Made by a program: the position numbers and the translations under genes
Notes under the pieces: generated by a model
Database searches by the model: none
Told to the model about the DNA's origin: nothing
What the model saw: the letters and a program-made list of their open reading frames with translations, nothing else
Part shown: positions 58,078-64,000 of the stretch, in pieces
How the letters are laid out: every line of letters begins with the position of its first letter
Numbering within the stretch: position 1 is the stretch's first letter
Assembly: GCA_007570785.1 (NCBI GenBank)
Contig: ML664175.1
Coordinates: 10,083,441-10,147,440, forward strand
Source of the DNA: Antilocapra americana
Lineage: Eukaryota; Chordata; Mammalia; Artiodactyla; Antilocapridae
DNA length: 64,000 bases
Reading direction: 5' to 3'

Positions 58078-58100
58078 TGTGTGTGTGTGTGTGTGTGTGT
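58078..58100. repeat. (TG)n microsatellite
   Basis: Twenty-three bases of TG immediately abutting the right inverted repeat of the mariner MITE. Confidence 0.95.
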
Positions 58101-58129
58101 AGCTACCCTCAGACAACTTGGTATTAATT

Positions 58130-58450
58130 CAGTAAGGATCTGTGGTTGCAAGTGACATAAAGTCCAACTCAAATTGGCTTAAATAGGGAAGAAAATTTAA
58201 AGTTCAAGATGGTTTTGTTAAACATGGCTTGGATGGAGAATTCAAATTACATCATCAAGATTGAGATTCTCCCTGAAATGTTGGCTATTTCCTCTGTCAC
58301 TGGCTTCATTCTCAAGCTTCACAAATCAGCAGCCTGCAGCTCTAGGCTCACACTATCCTCACTACCAGTGAAAGTTGTGTCCATTCCTAAACCAGCCACT
58401 GTTGCCCAGAGAAAAAGATAGACAGATTGTCCTGATCTGAATCAGAAGCC
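58130..58450 (+). mobile_element. Ancient interspersed repeat, copy A
   Basis: 'ggttgcaagtgacataaagt', 'ccaactcaaattggcttaaa', 'ggcttcattctcaagcttc' and 'cagcagcctgcagctctagg' are shared, in the same order, with 60685-61110. This is a common old mammalian repeat. I cannot fix the family; LTR or DNA class are both possible. Confidence 0.5.
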
Positions 58451-59219
58451 CATACCTGAAGTTCAGCCTATTAATAACACATGAATAGCACAAGAAGGTG
58501 ATTCCACTTTGGAAAATGGGAGTATCAGAGGAAGGCTGGGTATGTTCTGGGTAATGGAAACAGCAGGCATAAAACTTATCCCTGTTCTTCTGTTGATGTC
58601 CCCAAGCATTCCTCTTCTACATATGCCTTTTAAAATGTTTATGCCTACTCAATTCAACAATATCTTTTTTTTACCACCACAAATGTACTCACTTCCTCTG
58701 CAAAGAGAAATGATCTAAAGATCTAGTTACTTATGATAATGTCAAGTCCAAAATAGCAGGATAAAGCATTTCTCCAGCTTGTAGCCATACAGTTCTTCAT
58801 GGTCTAGCAACCTAAGGCTACATGATAAAATCAGCTACAAAATACTTAATTTGTAAGGACAAGAAAAGAAAGGAACACAGGCAATGAAAACTCATATTTA
58901 GAAAAAGGGCTATGGCAAATACACTGTGGTCTCCAATTCATAGGATATATCATATCTTGCTGGACAGGAATAGCTAAGGCTTCCTACCATGGGAGAAAAA
59001 GTTCTTTGATCAACCCATCTGGCTGCCATGTGTTCTGCTCTTGGAGAATCTCTCATCCATTGTTCTCCCATGCCATATCTGTAATAGACAATGGGGAGGA
59101 TAATCCTTCTAGGGGCCATGCCTCTTTAGCATCCAGCTTCTTGCTACAGTGAGGAGTGAAAAATCACTTGCTATGGTATAGGTAACTAGTTTTCATCATC
59201 AAATAGCTCGGATGCTCTT
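58451..59219. other. No recognised feature
   Basis: Non-repetitive; no supported ORF. Confidence 0.4.
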
Positions 59220-59625
59220 CTGTTAAGTAGAGTTGTTGCTAGAAGTAGTTTCTTACCCAGAGACTACATTTCCCAGCTTCCCTGTTAATCTTGGTAAAGT
59301 CGTATGTCTGTCTCATTGGACTATGAGTAGAAGTCATTTGAATCACTTAACAAAGTGGTTCAGAACCAGGTAAGCCTTCGCTGGTCTTTTTATCATCCTA
59401 AGGCTGCACTGAAAGAACTCTTAAGACACTGAAGAATACATAAGAGAGCCATGAGATGGAAGGAATATGGGTAACTGAATGACCTTGTAGAAAACCACTT
59501 GCTAATCAGGAATACTGATATTGCACTCTACAAAAGTGCAAAATAAATATCTGTTGTGTTAAGCTACTCAGGCTTATGTTTACCTTTACAGCAGTAAATA
59601 ACCTGGGTTTTGTTTTCTAGACTTA
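59220..59625 (+). mobile_element. Ancient LTR-like repeat
   Basis: 'agagactacatttcccagct', 'tctcattggactatgagtag', 'gagagccatgagatggaag', 'aaataaatatctgttgtgtt' and 'aagctactcaggcttatgtt' followed by 'acagcagtaaataacc' match a familiar ancient repeat with an LTR-like end. The good 5' splice motif cag|gtaagcc near 59370 lies inside it. Confidence 0.45.
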
Positions 59626-60120
59626 GGTTTCTTTCACAGTACAGTTTCCTTTCCTTCTTACTAATCTTCCAGTCTATTTGCATGTAGCCAATTCCATGGG
59701 AGAAAAAAAACTCCAAAGTCAGAGATCATTTAAAACTGTAGTCTTTGCATTTAGATTTTGATATGGTTATTTTTATCTTTTGGTAATAGGCCTTGGTATT
59801 CTCCCATTTTGGTTTCTCCCTGAGAACAATTTAGAACAATAGCCACTGGTTTTGTAAAGGAGGAGGAAAAGGGGATGTAAGGGTGGAATGGAGTGGTGGT
59901 GGTAGAGGAACAAAGTGATAATTATTACATTCCTAAGCAGGCAGTAATTGCTTGAAAGGGTCCTAGGAGGGTTCAGATTTCTCCCAAGTCCTAATCTTTT
60001 CCATTTCTTGCTTTCAATGGTATTAACAGTCTTTGGGGGCTTTTCCTACCCTTAATGGCTCCAGATTACTAAAGTTTCTGTCATATTTGATTGTAGCCTA
60101 TAAGCAAAAATGATCATTTA
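59626..60120. other. No recognised feature
   Basis: Non-repetitive; no supported ORF. Confidence 0.4.
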
Positions 60121-60370
60121 GGGACTCCCCTGGCAGCGAGGGGTTGGGAAGTCTTCACAGGTGGTATTAGTGGTAAAAAACTACCTGCCAGTGCAGGAGA
60201 CGTAGGAGACATGGGTTCAATTCCTGGGATGGGAAGATCCCCTGGAGGAGAGCATGGCAACCCACTCCAATATTCTTGCCTGGAGAATCCCATGGACAGA
60301 GGAGCTTGGCAAGCTACAGTTGGGAAACTAAGATCCTGAATGCTGTGTGGTACAGCCAAAAAAAAAAGAT
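60121..60370 (+). mobile_element. CHR SINE split by Bov-tA
   Basis: Head 'gggactcccctggcagc' (60121-60137), then 'ggttgggaa'. After the insert, 'aactaagatcctgaatgct' and 'gtggtacagccaaaaaaaaa' complete the short CHR form. The CHR itself lacks part of its middle. Confidence 0.85.
60151..60318 (+). mobile_element. Bov-tA SINE inside CHR
   Basis: Body 'ggtggtattagtggtaaaa' to 'gaggagcttggcaagctaca', with a perfect 8-base duplication gttgggaa at 60143-60150 and 60319-60326. This directly shows Bov-tA to be younger than this CHR. Confidence 0.93.
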
Positions 60371-60684
60371 CGTTTATAACAAAACAGTGTTGTTTCCTCT
60401 CTGCTTTAGATAAATAAAGCTCAGCTTTAAACTTGAGTCTTTCTCATAGAATCTAACTAAAAGCCAGCATGTAAGAGTTGATATACTCTAGTATCTGGTC
60501 CTTTTGTGTTTCATACTTGATAGGCACATTTTCTGAATCCTAGTATACAACAGGTGCCAGTTTAACCTACTACTTTGCTCTTGAATTCCCAGCCCAGTAT
60601 AGATGGAGCCTCCTCTGAATCAACTGACTCAACAGTTTAAGATCTTTCTGTTACTAATTCCCACTCCCAGTACCAATTTATGAA
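60371..60684. other. No recognised feature
   Basis: Non-repetitive spacer. Confidence 0.4.
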
Positions 60685-61110
60685 TTGTTGAAACTATTGT
60701 AGTTGCAGGTGACAAAATAAAGAAATACAACTCAAACTGACTTATGCAAAAAAAGAGAATATTTTGGCTATTGGCTCATATAACTAAAGAAGTAGTGATA
60801 TATTTAGCTTAAGGCATAGCTTGATCCAAGGGCTTAAGCAATGTCATTAGAATTCTATTCCGCTTCATCTCTTGGCTCTGCATTCTGTGTTGGCTTCTTT
60901 CTCAGGCTCCATATGGTGGTTCCTGGCAGCTCCAGTTCATATAATCCTTACTGTTAGCAATCTCAGTGGAAGAGTGCATACCTCTTTCCCAGAAGTGTCA
61001 GCAATAATCTCCTTATATTTTATTGGCTTTGATTAGGACATGTGGCCAGAGGAATGATTACTCATGTTGTTGAAAGTGAAGTCCACTCCACCTAGAAGAT
61101 ACTGGCTGAG
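60685..61110 (+). mobile_element. Ancient interspersed repeat, copy B
   Basis: Same order as 58130-58450: 'agttgcaggtgacaaaataa', 'caactcaaactgacttatgc', 'gttggcttctttctcaggct', 'ctggcagctccagttcat'. It is longer than copy A and contains 'attttattggctttgatta'. Confidence 0.5.
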
Positions 61111-61224
61111 AGGGACAGTAGAGGAAAATCAGGGTGTGGTTATGAGAAGAGTGAATTGATGCTGAGTGGCAAAAAACCAAATGTCTCTCAGATATCAATG
61201 TGTAGTGTTTCCTAATTGCTTCAC

Positions 61225-61345
61225 ATGTGTTGGTTTTATCTCCTTCACTGGGCTGTAAGTGACTTGGGAGCAGGATCGTGTATTATATGTCTTAACAGTG
61301 CCAACCCAGCAGGCAGACCTTAGATACTGGCTGATTGATTGCCTC
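61225..61345 (+). mobile_element. L2 3' end
   Basis: 'cactgggctgtaagtgactt', 'gggagcaggatcgtgtatta' and 'cagaccttagatactggctg' match the L2 terminus. Confidence 0.6.
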
Positions 61346-61813
61346 CTCTCCTAACACTGAAGATGGCACACTCAAAGGGTAAAAAGAGCTTAATAAAGGG
61401 ACAATTTACAGAGGTAAGCATATAGTGGGAAGGGTTAAGGGAACCAACTAATAATGGTAAAGCAATTAAGGACTGGTAACAATGAGAAGACTTAAGCCTG
61501 AGAGAGCCGGGAAGGTAGCTTCTTAATGGAACCCAGTAAGAGCTTGTAGTTTGGAAGGGGATGCCTGATAAAAGCTGTGACTATAAATAGAGAAATGCAG
61601 CCACTGCCAAATGTGGCCCAGCAAAGGAATGGGAAATAAAGCACTTGTCCTCTTTTTCTGCAACACTTTCCCATTGACCAAACTCAACCAGAAGCTAGAG
61701 GGCTTGGATAGAATCTATAGAGGTCAGCCTCCAATGTAGAGCAAAGCAAATAGGATGAAAAATGAAAAAATGGATCTGAAGAAGCAAATGAAAAATAACC
61801 AGGACATCCTTGT
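61346..61813. other. No recognised feature
   Basis: Non-repetitive; no supported ORF. Confidence 0.4.
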
Positions 61814-61824
61814 TATATTCTTTA

Positions 61825-61959
61825 GCTGCTGCTGCTGCTGCTAAGTCGCTTCAGTCGTGTCTGACTCTGTGTGACCCCATAGATGGCAGCCCACCAGGCT
61901 CAGCTGTCCCTGGGATTTTCCAGGCAAGAGTACTGGAGTGGGTTGCCATTGCCTTCTCC
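61825..61959 (-). mobile_element. BovA-only SINE with (AGC)n tail and TSD
   Basis: Starts with a (GCT)n run (61825-61841), then 'aagtcgcttcagtcgtgtct' to 'ggttgccattgccttctcc'. It lacks the tRNA head. A perfect 11-base duplication, tatattcttta, flanks it (61814-61824, 61960-61970). Confidence 0.95.
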
Positions 61960-61970
61960 TATATTCTTTA

Positions 61971-62784
61971 GGGAAACCCTAAGTAAAAAGAGTTCTATGT
62001 ATCTTAGCCATACAGCAGGCTATATGCTGGAGTGACCTGGAAAATAATAATTTTACCCTTTCCAATAAATTTGTTAAATATAAAACTAAGGTGGTTTCAT
62101 TTCTAGAGCACTTTAAGACTTTAACACTCATGAATTCATAGATCACAAAAGTCTTTTGTTAGCCTATGTAGTTAAAAAGTTATCATCATTGTATTGATAT
62201 GGAACTCCTTAAGAATATTGTACCTGGTGATCCATCAGAAAGTCCTTGCACAGCACTTGTCAAATAGTGACAGATTTGATAAATGTTTGATGATTTGAAG
62301 AATGATTAAATGAATAAAGCATTTCGTATAGACATTAAGTGAGAAACTAGATGAGTTTTCTTTGTTAGAGGTTGATGCTAACTATACCTCTACCAATCCT
62401 ATCTCTTAAAGTCTGCCATAGCATCTTAGCTCTTGATCAAGGTGTTAGCTCATAGCAAATAGAACTGCAATGAATTTTCTTTGTCAATCTTCAGAAAAAG
62501 TTCTATAATTAGCTGTCATGCTAATAAATTCACTTTAAAGTCCATTTCAGTTAAGGGACTATTATTTTTTTAATTTAAAACTGAGTTTCTTCATGGAATT
62601 GTCACTCAACTGTACAAAAAATAAATATACTTGCTTCAGTATATAAACTGGCATTAGAAAGTGTCAGTTCAAACTATTTCTCTAGAAGATTTTAGTGAAG
62701 CCAAAAAAACATACTTTTGTTCTTTGGCAATCCTGTGATAGAGCTTAAAATCATTTACAAAATGCTTTCATATGTATCACCTTT
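61971..62784. other. Mostly unassigned; possible L2 terminus
   Basis: About 62225-62320 ('gcacagcacttgtcaaatag', 'ataaatgtttgatgatttg') could be an L2 3' end. The rest is unrecognised. Confidence 0.4.
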
Positions 62785-62881
62785 CATTTACTCATACAAA
62801 AAATAGTATTGAGTACTTACTATATGCCATGCATATCTCTGTCCTCATTGAATGTACATTCTACACTAGTGTTTCTCAGAC
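62785..62881 (-). mobile_element. L2 3' end remnant joined to MER5A start
   Basis: 'catttactcatacaaaaaat', 'tgagtacttactatatgcca' and 'cctcattgaatgtacattct' follow the reverse L2 terminus. 'agtgtttctcagac' then matches the MER5A 5' end. Confidence 0.6.
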
Positions 62882-62954
62882 TTGAGTACTTACTGTATGC
62901 CACACATATCTCTGTCCTCATTGAATGTACAGTCTACAGCAGTATTTCTCATAC
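62809..62954. repeat. Tandem duplication, two 73-base copies
   Basis: Copies at 62809-62881 and 62882-62954 align without gaps with eight mismatches by my count (about 89% identical). Each joins an L2 end to the first bases of MER5A. Confidence 0.93.
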
Positions 62955-63085
62955 GTAAATGAAAAAAATGAATCACCCAAGGATCTTATGAAATTGCAGA
63001 TTCTAAATCTGAGATGGGGCCCAAGACTGAATTTCTAACCAGCTCCCAGGTGACGCTGAGACCACACTTGGAGGAGCAAGAGTCT
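62940..63085 (+). mobile_element. MER5A (hAT-Charlie, non-autonomous)
   Basis: 'agtatttctcatacgtaaat', 'aatcacccaaggatcttatg', 'gatggggcccaagactgaat', 'ttctaaccagctcccaggtg' and 'gaccacacttggagga' follow MER5A in order. Its 5' end is included in the tandem duplication. Confidence 0.72.
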
Positions 63086-63359
63086 GATGGATTCATGTAA
63101 TCCTTTCAATAACAATATAAGATGTGTATCAGTGTGTATCTTATTATCTTGAGCAGTTACTATGTATAGGCACTGTGCTACCATTGTAAACAGTTCAGTT
63201 AGATATAAACCTCTTAGAAGCTCACTATATAACAGAAAAAAAACTATGACAAACAATTATGGATGTGTGATTCTAATTTTTATGAAACTCCATAATATAT
63301 CATAAATATTTACCCAAATAATGTGATATAACATAAACAAATGTAATAATAAACATGTA

Positions 63360-63470
63360 GTCCTATGGAGTTCACAGACACAGCAATTAGCCCAAAGTCA
63401 TAAAACTAGTTAAACAGGGTTAGCGTATAAACCTAGTCCTATCAAGCCAAGATTGGTCCTTGTCAGAAAA
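63360..63470 (-). mobile_element. MIR SINE remnant
   Basis: 'ttagcccaaagtcataaaac', 'tagttaaacagggttagcg' and 'ataaacctagtcct' resemble the reverse MIR core. Confidence 0.55.
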
Positions 63471-63928
63471 CTTATTGACAGAGGAGGCACAGAGATGCAT
63501 GCCAGAAAACAGACATCCTTCCACTGAGTAGATGTTATACCTGTCTCAGAATTGTCCTCACCTGTGAAGCAGAGATCATCCTGAGTGGTGATCTAGGTGA
63601 CATCCATACATGTACTGCCAGGTGATGGGTTGTGCCAGCTAGCTTCTGTTAGATGCTTTGGCTTCATCAGGGTTCTTAGTTTCAAAAATCAAATGATTCA
63701 ATAGAAAAGTACACAACTCATAGAATCGTTATGAGGGTTGAAAACCAAACCCAGAACTGCCCTAAATCATACTGCAGAAACACCCTAGGGAGAAGATTGC
63801 TATTACTGATGCTGCTCAGCATGCTGGACTCTGCCCCCTTTCTCTGCCACCATCACTGCCCTGTGAACTTAACTTGGCAATTGTAATGTTGCGAGAGAGA
63901 GAACTGGCTGCTATCCTTGCTTCTTTGT
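63471..63928. other. No recognised feature
   Basis: Non-repetitive; no supported ORF. Confidence 0.4.
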
Positions 63929-64000
63929 GCCGTTGTTGGTTAGTTGCTCAGTTGTTTCCAGCTCTTTTGCGATCCCATGGACTGCAGCCCATCAAGCTCC
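63929..64000 (-). mobile_element. Bov-tA SINE, cut by the window end
   Basis: 'gttggttagttgctcagttg' then 'tcccatggactgcagcccat' is the BovA end of a reverse Bov-tA continuing past the window. Confidence 0.88.

Noticed and set aside
59360..59376. Strong 5' splice motif cag|gtaagcc as a gene exon boundary
   Set aside because: It lies within an ancient LTR-like repeat, with no exon-like sequence before it.
1..64000. CRISPR arrays, operons, ribosome-binding sites, riboswitches
   Set aside because: The sequence is vertebrate nuclear DNA; regularly spaced repeats are microsatellites or dispersed retroposons.

Overview
The window is nuclear DNA from a ruminant, most likely a bovid (cattle, sheep, goat or buffalo type). 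The evidence is the repeat content. There are nine BovB (RTE-clade) LINE loci, eleven Bov-tA/BovA SINEs (tRNA-Glu head, tail reading toward 'gacacgactgagcgact'), six CHR SINEs (cetartiodactyl tRNA-Glu family) and five 3' ends of the artiodactyl L1 lineage. Beneath these lies an older mammalian layer of L1M, L2, MIR, MER5A, Tigger and MLT1-like remnants. Family names come from recognising consensus-like text by eye, not from a masking run.

I found no intact protein-coding gene, no structural RNA gene and no CRISPR array. Almost all open reading frames are remnants of transposon ORFs, their antisense shadows, or frames through microsatellites. The one strong sign of a host gene is a CpG island at about 56221-56910, with GC boxes, an inverted CCAAT box and about 60 CpGs in its first 420 bases. 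It is probably a promoter or first exon; I can name neither the gene nor its direction. About 200-300 bases upstream lies a weaker candidate: a TATA-like element followed by a good plus-strand 5' splice site.

Layout. 1-13.4 kb: a dimeric Bov-tA, a 5'-truncated BovB, an old L1, two artiodactyl L1 tails and L2/MIR remnants, including an L2 interrupted by a 663-base segment of unknown nature at 12282-12944. 14.5-20 kb: an ancient plus-strand L1, a nested BovB inside an L1 tail, and an ancient minus-strand L1. 20.9-29.5 kb: one ancient L1 that serves as landing ground for many later insertions, up to four levels deep. 33.5-35.3 kb: a BovB with an inverted 5' part between matching target-site duplications, the structure expected of twin priming. 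42.4-46.4 kb: a hAT-like element interrupted by an L1 tail, which is itself interrupted by the longest BovB copy in the window, the only one keeping the YADD reverse-transcriptase motif. 47-51.7 kb: stacked L1s with an MLT1 LTR and a younger L1. 52-64 kb: sparser repeats, the CpG island, a 59-base mariner-type miniature element with perfect inverted ends, and a tandem duplication at an L2/MER5A junction.

The elements do not form a working pathway. BovB and L1 reverse transcriptases presumably mobilised the SINEs (inference from established SINE/LINE partnerships), and every coding copy here is broken. The main value of the window is its insertion stratigraphy, the inverted BovB, the unexplained insert and the orphan CpG island.
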